Shown one piece after another: positions 1-11,019 of a DNA stretch of 64,000 nt (within the stretch, counting starts at the first letter, position 1; every line of letters starts with the position of its first letter). The stretch lies in assembly GCA_900095095.1 (NCBI GenBank), contig FMBT01000291.1, positions 434,001-498,000 of the forward strand, read 5' to 3'. The notes under the pieces are model-generated. The model did no database searches. It saw only the letters and a list, made by a program, of their open reading frames with translations, and was not told the origin of the DNA. This DNA comes from Fragilariopsis cylindrus CCMP1102 (lineage: Eukaryota; Bacillariophyta; Bacillariophyceae; Bacillariales; Bacillariaceae). The translations under genes and the position numbers were made by a program.

Positions 1-3000
1 TAAGGGACCGCTTTCTCGCAGAAGCGCTTGACGTAGCACTGGTAGTGACAGCAGAAGAAGGTGTTGACTTTCGTCGTATAAGTTTCTTACCGACAGGCGT
101 TCTGGCGGCATTTAAATTACTTGGCTTTCTTTTCGTATTCGACTGTGGTCCCGTACTCATATCTGGTGTCTGCTTTCGCTTTCGTCGATCTTGTAATTTT
201 AGCATCCATTCGTCATTTTCTTCTTCAATTGGGGAATAATAACCGTTCCTCAACAGTTTCTCTTTATCATCTTTGTCGTTAGCGTTTTCTTGCTCACCGT
301 CGACGAATTCTAATCCATCATCACCATCATCATCGGTAGACATGTCGTTGCTATCACTTTCTTCTGCATACTTTCTCTGAATTTTTGACACTAGATCGTT
401 ATCATCGGATCCATCATTCTTAGATAAATATTGTTGATGAAGAATAGCATGTGGCTTCGCATCTTCTTCCTCTTCGTCAACATTCGTATCGTTTGCGATA
501 AAGTCGTCCATATTCTCATCACTCTTAAGAAATGGTGATGCATATCAATCCATCGTTGATCAACTTCAGTTGTGAACGTGGCAAAAAAATCGCGTGCTTC
601 ATTCCTATAATCTTCGAGTTCTTCTTTCGCTTCTTCAGAAAATTCAGCATCAAATAATCCTCCTGAATAGACCTTGACTCGTGTCATTAAGTCCATAATT
701 GAATAAAGATCTGATTGTTCCCTTGGTTCCAGTACATTAACATATGACCCTGCTTTACTTGACCATTAATTTGTAGTGTCGATAACCATCTTTGTAATAG
801 ACCATCAGGAGCCCTAACAAGATATCTCTTGTATAATTCATTACCTTGTATCCCCGTGTATCAACGTTATGGTCTTGACGTAGGTGCTTCTTTAGGTCTG
901 ATACTCGTTTGAAACAAAATTGGGATGCACGATGCATGTTCTCGTCGTCCAGATCACCTAAAACCATCATGGGGTCGTAAACTGAATCATTTGGTGCATC
1001 TTCATTATCACTTTCCTCCATTTCACGCTGTACCATGTTCCGATGAATTTGACTGTAACACAGTGGACAGGCGTAAATATCTTGACTCCCCATTCCTTTT
1101 CTGAAATATTCTTTAACACGCTCCTGGAATGCGGTAAAAGAGTCGTACACGTCATCATCACTAGTGTTCGAGTCGTAGTCTATCTCGTTAGTTCTTGATA
1201 TGGACTTCCCTTCCTTATTTTTGTAATACGAACCCTGCAAATCTAGTGCACCTCGACCAAATTTAGAAGCAATTTGATCGATTAGGTCATCTGACATCGC
1301 AGAACGAAAGGCGGGGGGTTGTAAGAAATTCTGTCTTTCTTTATCCAAATCGACACGAAGATTAAGTTGGGAGCTTTTCAATGCAATTTGTCGCAATGTC
1401 TCGAGATTGAAGCACTGGCGTGATTCACCGTCTGGTGCAACATAACATAAATGAGGCTGGCGTAATATTTCTGCTGTAATCGCGTCTTCTGTAGATGGAC
1501 AATTGGAACATTTCAGTCGACATCGGGTCGTCGTAAGTTTGTCTTGGTCCAATTCGTCATCTTCATCTGATAGACCAATTCCGCGTGGAGTGGGTAATAT
1601 TTCCTTTTTCTTTACTACATTATGTTTGACTGGACGACTTTTAAGTTTCTCACCATCGCTTGAATCGTCTTCATCGATAGTACCGAATTGTTCGTTATCG
1701 ATATTAATAGCATCAGCGGCGTAATCGTTTACTTTTCCCTTTCCATATTTATTCTCGCCAGCACTATCATCAGATAAATCAGGATCTCCAATGAAATCAT
1801 CGTTATCATATTCAGAAAGTCAGCGTCACCGCCACTCAACGAGTTGTCTTGTGACGAGTCTGAATCAGAATCTACTACAAATTCTTCGTCCGAGGATGCA
1901 ACATCTTTTTTCCGTTTTGATTTCTTCCTAGAACCAGGTCTACTTTTATTGCTCTTCTTACTCTTCTCCTGTGACTTTACTTTCCTGTCTTCTTCATTAT
2001 CATTATCATCATCGTCACTATGGTTATCCCCGCCACTATGTACTTCTTCTTCTTCGTCGTCGTCGTCGTCAAGCATTTTTTTCGTTTGCACGGCCTTTGA
2101 TCGTTGTTTTGGAGAGGGCAAACCAGCTAGTACATCCTGATCATTTCGACGTTGCGATATTCTTGTGGATTTCCTATAAGTTGAGTCATCCCCAACCGCT
2201 TCTAACGCCACTTTCCCCCGACGACCACGATTCTTAGTATCATATTTCACCTGCTTTTCATCATCGGTGCAATTTCTTCACAAGAGTAATTATTATTATC
2301 GTCAGAATCGGAATCGGCATCCAAAATAAGGGGAGACTTTGTTTCCGCCTCGAACGATTCGCAGCAATTTGAGTAGGACTATTTTTCTTGATATTATTAC
2401 TGACCTTGTTGATGTTATTTTTCGTTGCTATTGTTGATGATGGTGAAGAATTCTTCTTTCTACAACTGTATTTCGTTATCTTCTTCTTCCCCTTTTTCTT
2501 TATTGTACAATCGGGACAATACCACGGTTCGTCGTCATCTTGATCATCAAGTGCTGCAAATGAATCAGAGTCTTCGGGTAGACATTGTGGGTGATAAACT
2601 TGTGGACAACCATCGCAACACACAAGGTCCCGGCATCACCACAAATCTTACAAAGATGAAAATTCCCATCATTTCCTACAAAAGGAACTGATGTATCTTT
2701 ATCGTTACCGATACCATCGCACGTTCCGTTATTGCTTTATTTTTTCCTTTACGATCAACACTACGCCTGTCGAGGCAGGAGGAATAAAAACATCTTCCTC
2801 ATCTTCGTCACTAACATCAAGATTATCATTTCTTCATTTTCCTCGTTGGCGCCACGTTTTAGATTTTGACGACGAGAAGATGCAGTCATTGTGGATTTTT
2901 TTCGGCCAGTACGGGTACGAGGTTTTATCTGTTCCTCGTCATTATTGTCGGACAATTCATTGTATTCGTCGTCATCGATATCATTATCGTCGATTTCATC

Positions 3001-3135
3001 ACCATCGTCGACATATTCTTCTTCTTCTTCTGCTGCTGCAGCTGCTGCTGCTAATTCTACATCTTCTTGAATTGATTCATCGTCTTCTGCCACGTGATCA
3101 TCTACTTTTCCATTGCCAGATATTCGTTTCGACAA
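1..3135 (-). CDS. PHD-finger / zinc-finger acidic nuclear protein, partial and frame-broken
   Basis: Probably a chromatin-associated protein. Reading leftwards from the ATG at 3135, an Asp/Glu-rich N-terminus is followed near 2650-2510 by a PHD finger: CKIC, then CCDGCP, YH, QCL and WYCPDC, the C4HC3 pattern that in this family reads histone tails. Lys-rich and Ser/Asp-rich linkers follow. A C2H2-like finger (CPLC, then FCFKRVSDLKKHLRQDH) lies near 1070-880. An acidic stretch stays open to base 1, so the C-terminus is outside the window. No single frame covers the gene. The protein continues across at least ten frame switches, near 2829, 2758, 2734, 2627, 2350, 2275, 1817, 774, 720 and 536. 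Each equals the loss of one base, often in a short homopolymer. Consensus error is most likely; a decaying pseudogene is the alternative. The PHD call is firm, but the precise orthologue is not recognised. Confidence 0.75.
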
Positions 3136-4113
3136 GTACGACGTCGATCAATTTTATACTTCGACGCGCGCATACTGTACTGCTATTGTATCACGATTAT
3201 TAGTTGTTCTCGTTTACTTCGTTCGTGTTACGGATTGCTTTGCTTTGTTTTTGCTTGATTTTTTCCTTCAATAATAGGAATGAACGAATTGATTCTAATT
3301 CTACTTTATCATTATCTTATCCCTATCGAATACTGTATCTACTGTACTTTTGTCATACGTTACAGTACAACATGAAAATGAAGAAAGCTTAATGAACAAA
3401 CTACTGTAGCCTACTATTACTGTACTACTTGAAGTACTGTAGTAGCGCAAATAGCAGTATGGTCAATGGCATCAGGCATACTCTGTACCGTTGTTGTTTG
3501 ATAGCGAATTCAAAGATCACGCAATTTTTTTGGATTTGCTTGCACCAAAAAAACAAGAAAATCATCTCCTCCCCCATTCGTACTATTTATTAATTTGATT
3601 TGTGACGTCACAAAGTGAATTTTTATTTTATTTGTGACGTCACATGAGAATTTTGTGACGTCACAGAGTGAACCCGGAGATTTAATGGCATCTGATTTCT
3701 AAAAACATCAAAATCAAAGTGAAAAAAGAGAGTGAGAATTCAAATTCTTGGCTTTTCCGTCGCGTAGCCTACAAAGTTTACGGCATTGTCAAAAGGAATT
3801 TCAATGGATACAGTGTATTGATATGAAGCTATCTTCTTGTCGAAAAATCGAACTTTTGAAGAAACGTCTGTTACTTGAAATGTAATCCCACCACATACAC
3901 AGCCATCTGTGATAGATTGATTCAATCGTAATCGTAATCAATCTACTGTAGCTACTAGTAGACTTCAACCGAGTTTATATCTTGCCTCTCGCCTCCCCAA
4001 GTTTTGACACGACCCTTGACGCTACTAGCGACAACTGATCTTCTAATTTCCTGCTGTCATAACGTTCATTCGATTTGATCTCATAAATCACAAATCACAA
4101 CAACAACAAAACA
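3136..4113. promoter_or_regulatory. Divergent intergenic promoter region with repeated short motifs
   Basis: This stretch separates the PHD-finger gene (leftward, start 3135) from the plastid channel gene (rightward, start 4114), so it should hold both promoters. The first 300 bases contain seven copies of the heptamer TACTGTA or its complement TACAGTA (about 3174-3415). Three TGACGTCA palindromes lie at 3603-3663. A short leftward open frame at 3740-3925 has no recognisable features and is not called. Confidence 0.55.
3601..3665. promoter_or_regulatory. Three palindromic TGACGTCA (CRE/bZIP-type) sites
   Basis: Three perfect copies of the 12-bp palindrome TGTGACGTCACA occur at 3601-3612, 3633-3644 and 3654-3665, spaced 32 and 21 bp apart (about 3 and 2 helical turns). 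TGACGTCA is the classical full CRE site bound by bZIP dimers. In diatoms, TGACGT/ACGTCA elements are known to confer CO2/cAMP responsiveness on plastid carbonic anhydrase promoters. The cluster lies about 450 bp upstream of the plastid channel gene and about 470 bp upstream of the PHD gene, so the target is not decided by position. Confidence 0.6.
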
Positions 4114-5313
4114 ATGCCTGACGCTTCGCTACGTTTATATAATAATATACATATAATGTCTCTAGCTGCTGCATTGGTATTGGCTATCCTTGTAGTCACG
4201 GAATCATCATCTGCATTTCAATTGAAATCCACCGCTCCTCCTCCACGAATTTTAACAACAAGGTCACGACGATATGTACCAGCATCTACAATTGCTTCAC
4301 AAACGCAAACTCAAACTGCTCGACATTCTACTTATACCGACAGGAATGGCATAACTTCGTCGTTTGAGCAACAACAACATGTAGCAGTTCCTGTGAATGG
4401 AGATATAGATGTAAGCGGACCTGTCGCGACGACGACGTCGAAGGCTGCTCTTACTCGTATTATGGCGGCTCTTACTCGTAATCCTACTCCTACTCCTACA
4501 CCGTCGGACTTTTCTCTCGTGTATACACCTGCCGAGGCATTTCACATTCTAGCCGAGAAGGGAAAAAATAATGCAAAAATGTCAAACATGAAAACAATAA
4601 TTTCTGCTATGCTTGGAGGTGCATACGTGGGGATGGGTGGTATGCTTTCATTGGCAATCAGTGGAAATATGATGGAAATTGGTTTCGCTAATTCTGGTAT
4701 ACCTCGATTAGTATTTGCATTTTTATTCCCCGTTAATCTATTACTTGTATTACAATGTGGAGGACAACTGTTTACTGGCAATACAGCTGTTATGGCGGCA
4801 GCTGTATGTGAAAAGAAAGCTACATTCAAGGACTTACTACGATCGTGGGGACTATCATATGTTGGAAATATGTTCAGTTGTATTTTATTTGCTGTTCTTT
4901 GTAAATATTGTGGAGTTTTATCAGGTGGCGCAGCAGACTTAGCAGCTCAAACATTGTTGAACAAGACATCAAGTTCGTTCGGACCTACTATAGTAAAGGC
5001 TATTTTATGCAACTGGTTGGTTTGCCTGGCAATTTACCTTTCTACTCAAGCAAAAGATATGGCAGGCAAATACGTCGGAATATTCCTACCAATTGCAACA
5101 TTCGTTGCGATTGGATTTGAACACAGTGTTGCGAATTTTTTCTTATTAACAGCTGGGATGCTATCTGGAAGCGCCACAGTAGGAGGAATCACCCTGAAAA
5201 CTGCTCTTCTTTCAAACTTGATTCCAGTAACTATTGGAAACACTATTTCTGGTTCCTTACTTGTTGGAGCAATGTTCTCATTTATGTATGGAAGACTCGG
5301 TGAAGGAAGATAA
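4114..5313 (+). CDS. Plastid-targeted formate/nitrite transporter (FNT/NAR1-like)
   Basis: Channel of the FNT family, which moves nitrite, formate or similar small anions. In algae the plastid member (NAR1) carries nitrite to plastid nitrite reductase. The N-terminus holds a hydrophobic signal peptide (MSLAAALVLAILVV, from the second Met at 4156) followed by SSSAF|Q, a diatom plastid-import motif, and a Ser/Thr/Arg-rich transit region to about residue 135. The mature part has six evident membrane spans, beginning near MLGGAYVGMGGMLSLAISG, with the family's FTGNTAVM and NWLVCLA segments. It is a single exon of 399 aa. Both the 4114 and 4156 ATGs have good context; 4156 gives the cleaner signal peptide. 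The CRE-like trio upstream suggests regulated expression. Substrate (nitrite versus formate or bicarbonate) cannot be read from the sequence. Confidence 0.9.
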   Translation: MPDASLRLYNNIHIMSLAAALVLAILVVTESSSAFQLKSTAPPPRILTTRSRRYVPASTIASQTQTQTARHSTYTDRNGITSSFEQQQHVAVPVNGDIDVSGPVATTTSKAALTRIMAALTRNPTPTPTPSDFSLVYTPAEAFHILAEKGKNNAKMSNMKTIISAMLGGAYVGMGGMLSLAISGNMMEIGFANSGIPRLVFAFLFPVNLLLVLQCGGQLFTGNTAVMAAAVCEKKATFKDLLRSWGLSYVGNMFSCILFAVLCKYCGVLSGGAADLAAQTLLNKTSSSFGPTIVKAILCNWLVCLAIYLSTQAKDMAGKYVGIFLPIATFVAIGFEHSVANFFLLTAGMLSGSATVGGITLKTALLSNLIPVTIGNTISGSLLVGAMFSFMYGRLGEGR

Positions 5314-5876
5314 TGTAGTAACCTTTATTATTGATTAGATATTTATTGTATAATATTATGTTCTACTACATTTACTACTACTGCTTCTAAGAATTCATAA
5401 TGTACAATTTGTACTTACATCTACTAGTAGCAATCACACGATATCGCGTTATTCCTGAACAATAATAAATCAAGAGGATGAGAAAGGAATCAAAACATTT
5501 AGACCATTCAATATAATATAGCTAGCTAAACGCTAATAGTAGACCATACTTCGAGGTATTCCTGTCTCTTTTTCAAAAAATTAATCGTGAATCTAAGAAC
5601 TGATGAATGAGCAGATCTTTGAACAATTTAATTTACTTTCAGGGGGGGGGGGGGGGGATGATATTAAAACTTTTCATATAAAAAAAATTATCCACGTATG
5701 AAACAAGATATGCAGTTATGCCTTAAAAAAAAATATCATTCGGGTTTTTGCAGCAGTTTGAAATGAGATGATACCGGTAGAATGATCATAGATGTTAAGA
5801 TTAGCAAGTAGGAAAGCGTATCGTCGTCACTTGGAACTAAGAAGAGAGAGAGATCTTTACAGAAAACTAAAAAACA
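5314..5876. other. Intergenic, with a 16-base poly-G run
   Basis: Between the FNT gene and the glycosyltransferase. A run of 16 consecutive G lies at 5642-5657, notable in AT-rich surroundings and liable to length miscalls. No open frame or RNA gene is seen. Confidence 0.6.
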
Positions 5877-7784
5877 ATGGCCGGCGACGACAAGGAAATG
5901 TCACCCGACGACAAAAAGCAGAAAAGAATAGAAAAGGCTCATAAGAAACACCCGCATGGTACTTGCTTGTTAGCTCGGGATAATGATCACAATCGAAAGC
6001 TTTTTCCCAATGGTCCGTTTGGCGATGAAGGAGTGGCCGAAACAATTTGCCCTTCACCTGACAAATGTCCCTATTATCATTACACCGAGGATGCCGAAGA
6101 AAAAGAAGACACTCCAATCCACTTATTGATCGCTTCGTATCGAGATAGGTTGTGTGCAAGGACTTTACACAATGCCTTTCAACACGCTAAGAGTCCAAAA
6201 CGTTTATATATTCGGGTTATACAACAAACGAAGGCAGATAGTGATCTTGAAGACGATGCTGGTTGCTTCGATCATTATTGTGAAAAATATAATCCTGACT
6301 GTCAAGAATACAAAGATCAAGTCAGAATTATACCCGTCGATTCGAAAGAGAGCAAGGGACCAACGTGGGCACGTGCTAAACTATCCGCTATGATCCATTG
6401 GGACTTCGTTCATCGAAATAATTCACCCGAGCTCGATTTTCAGCCTGTACATATGCAAGATTTTTGTATGCAAACTGATAGTCACATGGACTTTTCAGAC
6501 AATTGGGATGTTGGTCTAGGTACGAAAAAACAAATTGTTATCACCACAGGATTGAAATGACTTTCTCAATGCATCACATCCTTCCTACTATTACTATTAT
6601 TATCATTCCCCCCTCACCCACATACATATATACTCTTGGTTTTTATATCATTATAATAGTGGATATGTTTCACTTGACACAAAACGATTACGGTGTTTTA
6701 AGTACGTACGTGACAGACATCGGAGAGAATAATAAAGACCCAACGAACGTTCCTCATTTGTGTATGGTAGAATTTACTTCGTCTATACGGAATTGGGGAA
6801 CAAAAGAATGCAGCTTCCTAACAAGACCAAAATTGACCAATGCTATGTGGGGAGCTGGATTGAGTTTCCATCGATGCCATGCGGAACTTAATGTTCCCGT
6901 CGATCCCTATTTGGACAATGTTTTTGATGGTGAGGAAGGTTCGAGAGGTATACGATTTTTTACTCATGGGTACGATGTTTACACTCCTCATAGAGTACTT
7001 GTGACACATGATTATGTAAGTATGGTACTATGTATTGCATTTGATTTGGTTTGGTTTGGTTTCTAGTTGACTATTCGCTGGACTTTGATTTCGGTCTCTT
7101 TTTTGTTTTAATGGATGAACAAAATCGATTTTATGACAAACTAACTTAGTGAATTACTTTATTGGTATTCCATCGTCATTTTATTTCTATTATAAACAGC
7201 ACGGGCATCAAAGTAATCCTGTCGTTCACACGTGGGGAGGAAAGAACAAAGCGGTGCACGAATCACATTGGAATTGGATGGACGAAATTGCTGACAATCG
7301 GAAGAACCTGTCTACTTTTGGTAGCCCTCGAGTTAACATGATGTTAGGAATCGGTGGACAGTCTCCGAATAAGGATGCAGAGATTGCGCTTATGCGAAAA
7401 TCGCGATTCGGAATAGGTAATAAGCGAACGTTAACACAGGCCATCGAATTCACAGGAATTAATTTACCATTCAAGAAAATGGCTGCCAATAAGTGTGGGA
7501 ATTTGAATTGGGTCCCGTATGAAGAAACCCCAAACTATGGTGTAGGAGAGACGCTAAGCCGAGGAAATGCTGGGGAGGATACCAGAACCTTTGTAGTAAC
7601 GCCTGATGCAGTTAGTATGTCTGTTCATGGTGGTTCAGCATCAGCATCTAAAGTATCTGCAGATGCAATAGAAAGCACTCTTGCCGACTACAAGCTTGTG
7701 GGTGGACTATTTTTGGTTGCTATTGCTGTGATACTTAGATTGAGTACACGGAAACGAAAGAAGAAAGAAATGTACAAGAAGTAA
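5877..7784 (+). CDS. GT60-like N-acetylglucosaminyltransferase (Skp1 GnT-like), 3 exons
   Basis: Resembles the GlcNAc-transferase family typified by the enzyme that modifies hydroxyproline on Skp1. Exons are 5877-6519, 6660-7015 and 7200-7784; the introns are GT-AG, 140 and 184 bp, and the spliced frame gives 527 aa. The fold starts near residue 85 with TPIHLLIASYRDRLCARTL. The probable metal-binding motif follows in MQTDSHMDF, then WDVGLVDMF across the first splice. WGAGLSFHRCHAEL and FFTHGYDVYTPHRVLVTHDY follow, and then HGHQSNPVVHTW after the second splice. No N-terminal signal is seen. The C-terminus has one hydrophobic span (LVGGLFLVAIAVILRL) followed by a basic tail, so it may be tail-anchored; the cytosolic Skp1 enzyme is soluble, which makes this unusual. 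Family confidence is high, acceptor unknown. Confidence 0.8.
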
Positions 7785-8247
7785 TTACAAAACTATGATG
7801 CAAAGCAAAAATATAAAGCATCAGGTGCTAACTAATTAATTGTCCAATTTCATCTACGGCATAAAATACTTTATTTTCCAAGAAGAAAAAAAAGAAGAGA
7901 GTTTACTATTCTAACGCCCATTTTTTGTTGCAGAGAATATTTTCTAATATGATAACTATCGAACTTTTCAACTTTATCTTCGTTATCAAATAATACTTAG
8001 CACCTACTCTACCTAGCTATACTAGCGAGTAGATAAGACTACAAGTGTCTATTTCGGGACCATCTAACACCGGTAAAGCGAAAAAAAATCATTTCCTATA
8101 TTAAAACACCCCTTTTTAAACAAAAATTAGCAAACTCATTCATTTCAAACACACAAAATTACAAATTAAAGAAAACATTCGACAATGGCGTAAAAAAAAG
8201 AATATTAAGTTGCAGTGTTCGAGATTTGTCACCATTATCAGTATATA
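7785..8247. other. Intergenic
   Basis: Contains the 3' end of the glycosyltransferase and the 5' leader of the GPATCH1-like gene, AT-rich with A-runs. No gene is seen. Confidence 0.5.
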
Positions 8248-10677
8248 ATGTCGTCGTCGAAGCCGCTCTATATTCCTAAAAGACGAAAGGTAACTCAACA
8301 GAATGACAACAACAATTCATCATCGAGCACGAGAGGGAATAATAAAAAACCCAAACAAGAACGTTTTCATGGTGCTTTTACTGGTGGATTTTCGGCTGGG
8401 CATTTCAACACAGTCGGTTCGAAAGAAGGATGGATACCATCTCAGGACAAAAAGAAGGAACAACGTTTAGAAGATTTTATGGACGATGAGGATCATGAAT
8501 CCTGGGGAGGGCCTACAAGACTACGAGAAGATTATGGAACGAAAGCACTAACTAATAAATCTATTGTAGATGATGATACGTCAATTACAACAGGCGATTT
8601 GCTACAAAAAAGGGAGGACCAGCAGTCCACTTTTCTTCCTTTAAAATCTCTTTTGGAGGTCTCTCATGAAACGGTGGGGCCAAGACTGTTGAGACGTCTA
8701 GGGTGGAGAAAAGAAGGAGGTATGGCAATTGTTCCAGAAAACACAACGACAAAGCTAGCTATTGGAACGAGGCTATTAGGTAGAATTGGAGAAGACGACG
8801 ACGATACATTGAAGAACCTGACGCGGATACACTTGTCTCGAAAGAAACTGCGTCAGATTCGGTTACAGACTACCAGGATCAAATTACCACCACCAAAACT
8901 TGATCAATGTGGTCTTGGATTTGAACCGTACGAAAATGCTCCCGAATTTCAAAAATATCGAGAAAAACGTAAACAGCAAGCACGAGATCGAGCATCCTAC
9001 GACACCAGTGAAAACATTTATAGAATATCCGATGTCGCTTCCGGTATCAACGGTAAAGGAGGTCCTGTACCGCATTCCCATCAGCCAGATAAAAGTAGTA
9101 ATGAACAAAGTGAATATCTTAGTTATGAAACGGCAGAGGATTTTGTTGGAAAGCGATCAACAGGTGGATTTGCTTTGCGAGACGACGAGGACGACGCATA
9201 CGACGACGATCCCAATGCAAATCTTCCAAAAAATGGATCACAGCTCAATAGTACTTTCAAGCCTGGAGAAGAATACAATACAGAAGTCTATGAGCATGAA
9301 AGTAGCGATGACGACTGTAATGTTAATACCCCAATAACCAACTCTCGTCTTTCGACAGTCGGTGGTGATAAGCACTCTCAACATGTGTCTAAACCAGTCG
9401 ATGTTGGGGACATGTTTGCTGCATGGGCTGGTAATAAGAAATCATCCAATGCGTTATCAGATTCCAATTACAATTCTAAACCCACTGTTTTGACAGATGG
9501 GAAGCCGCCGCTCTCGGGGTTTGTATTGGGAGATTCAATGAATACAAACAAAAGGCGGTATCCCGGTCCAGATATACCTCGCGAATATACCATCCAAAGG
9601 CATAAGTTTGGAGAGAATGAAAACCCGTACGTATTTGAAGCTATTTCTAATGCTATGAAACTCGAGCGAAAAGAGGAAAGAGCAAAATCACAATTGGGAC
9701 AACAACAACAACGACAACGACAGCTAAAGCTACCGCATGATGAAGAAAATCGCCCGTTAAGCAACAATTTTTCTTCTTTGGGAGAGGCGATGAAACTTAG
9801 ATTTACAAAAGAATCTACCAATGAGCAAAAGGATGATGTACCAGGAGGATTGTGTATGCCGAATCCAGTTGAAAAGAAATATGATTTCAAGGAAAGTGAT
9901 GGCGGCGAAAAGCCACAGATAACGATTTCAAGGACGGTGGAAGCTTTCCTGCCCAGTCCTTTAGTGTGCAAACGGTTTGATATTCCATTACCTAGGAACT
10001 ATAGTAAGGACGCTGGTTTGATTGCTGATAAAAGGGATACAGAGTCTGCCTATTTTGAAAGGGAAATTCTTAAAAAAGCGTCGCAGTGCCATAATCAAAA
10101 TAAAGAACTGCCAGTGCAGAACAATAGTGCCCCAGAAAACGAAGAAAATTGCCAGGAAGTACACAAAGGAATAGACCGACCTTCTATAGAAAAACTCAAG
10201 TCAATTTTTGAACCATCTTCAGATGAGTCTTCCAGTGAAGACGAGAGTATTGAGAATGACGACAACACTGATAAAGAGACGAGCGAGTTACAAGCCATTG
10301 TCAACGATTCGAAGGAGACCGAGAATAGTTTAATCCAGAATATACACAAATCTAGCGACGTCTCACAAGAGCTCGTAGATTATCTACCTCCACCATCGAA
10401 AGAAGGGGATGACAATAATTCCTATTGTAGCAGCACTGATGAGTCAGCGAAAGCAGCATCTTCTCGAAAGCGAAAGAAGGAAAAACATCGCAAACGGCAC
10501 CACCGAAAACGACGCTCTCGAAAACATTCTCATTCTGTGGATCAGGATTCGGATCGATCTTCAATTAACGATGAGGAGGAAGAAAAGGAACGGCGAAGAG
10601 AGCGGCGTAGAAATCATAAGAAAAAGAGGAAGAAATCCTCCCATTCGCGTGGTAAAACAAGAGCGAAAGACATTTGA
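8248..10677 (+). CDS. GPATCH1/TOUGH-like G-patch spliceosome protein
   Basis: Nuclear RNA-processing factor of the G-patch domain-containing protein 1 family, a component of spliceosomes. The diagnostic N-terminal signature is at about residues 40-65 (FHGAFTGGFSAGHFNTVGSK, then EGWIPS). The G-patch-like element ETVGPRLLRRLGWRKEG follows near residue 148, then a second conserved segment, DQCGLGFEPYENAPEF. The remainder is low-complexity: acidic and Ser-rich stretches, an Arg/Lys coiled region, and an RS-like basic tail ending about residue 810. The frame opens at a GTG at 8215, but the ATG at 8248 (MSSSKPLYIPKRR) is the natural start and matches the family's N-terminus. It is a single intact exon of 2.4 kb, in contrast with the frame-broken genes nearby. 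Confidence 0.85.
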   Translation: MSSSKPLYIPKRRKVTQQNDNNNSSSSTRGNNKKPKQERFHGAFTGGFSAGHFNTVGSKEGWIPSQDKKKEQRLEDFMDDEDHESWGGPTRLREDYGTKALTNKSIVDDDTSITTGDLLQKREDQQSTFLPLKSLLEVSHETVGPRLLRRLGWRKEGGMAIVPENTTTKLAIGTRLLGRIGEDDDDTLKNLTRIHLSRKKLRQIRLQTTRIKLPPPKLDQCGLGFEPYENAPEFQKYREKRKQQARDRASYDTSENIYRISDVASGINGKGGPVPHSHQPDKSSNEQSEYLSYETAEDFVGKRSTGGFALRDDEDDAYDDDPNANLPKNGSQLNSTFKPGEEYNTEVYEHESSDDDCNVNTPITNSRLSTVGGDKHSQHVSKPVDVGDMFAAWAGNKKSSNALSDSNYNSKPTVLTDGKPPLSGFVLGDSMNTNKRRYPGPDIPREYTIQRHKFGENENPYVFEAISNAMKLERKEERAKSQLGQQQQRQRQLKLPHDEENRPLSNNFSSLGEAMKLRFTKESTNEQKDDVPGGLCMPNPVEKKYDFKESDGGEKPQITISRTVEAFLPSPLVCKRFDIPLPRNYSKDAGLIADKRDTESAYFEREILKKASQCHNQNKELPVQNNSAPENEENCQEVHKGIDRPSIEKLKSIFEPSSDESSSEDESIENDDNTDKETSELQAIVNDSKETENSLIQNIHKSSDVSQELVDYLPPPSKEGDDNNSYCSSTDESAKAASSRKRKKEKHRKRHHRKRRSRKHSHSVDQDSDRSSINDEEEEKERRRERRRNHKKKRKKSSHSRGKTRAKDI

Positions 10678-11019
10678 ATAATTTTCTGATCCGTATAACT
10701 TTTCTCAACGTATATATTCTTTGTAGCAGTATCTATTGGCGCACTTTCACATCTAGACTAAATAGACTGTATCAAGAAAATGCCAGAATTACTACTGTGC
10801 TTCTATTAATACTTCGAAGTACAACTAGTGGTAGTAAACATTGTATAATATAGAGTTTTGTTTGTTGAATTCTTCTTCCTTTTTAAAAGCATGAAATAAG
10901 AGTAGTATTACTATAATAAAAAGCAGAATGTGTTATATACTATAGTCTAGCCGAGGAGCCTGCATCTATCATCTTTTACTATAACTGAAAGTAAGAAGTT
11001 TGTTTAGAATAGTATGCTA
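10678..11019. other. Intergenic between converging genes
   Basis: Joins the 3' ends of the GPATCH1-like gene (+) and the mitochondrial protein gene (-). AT-rich. No gene or strong hairpin is seen. Confidence 0.5.

Noticed and set aside
1844-2237. Ser/His-rich open frames on the + strand
   Set aside because: They are antisense shadows of the acidic PHD-gene segment, created by GAT/GAC repeats.
3740-3925. 61-codon open frame on the - strand in the divergent promoter
   Set aside because: No domain, signal or conserved pattern; promoter context explains the region better.
9468-9971. 167-codon open frame on the - strand
   Set aside because: Lies wholly inside the GPATCH1-like gene, antisense to it, with no recognisable features.
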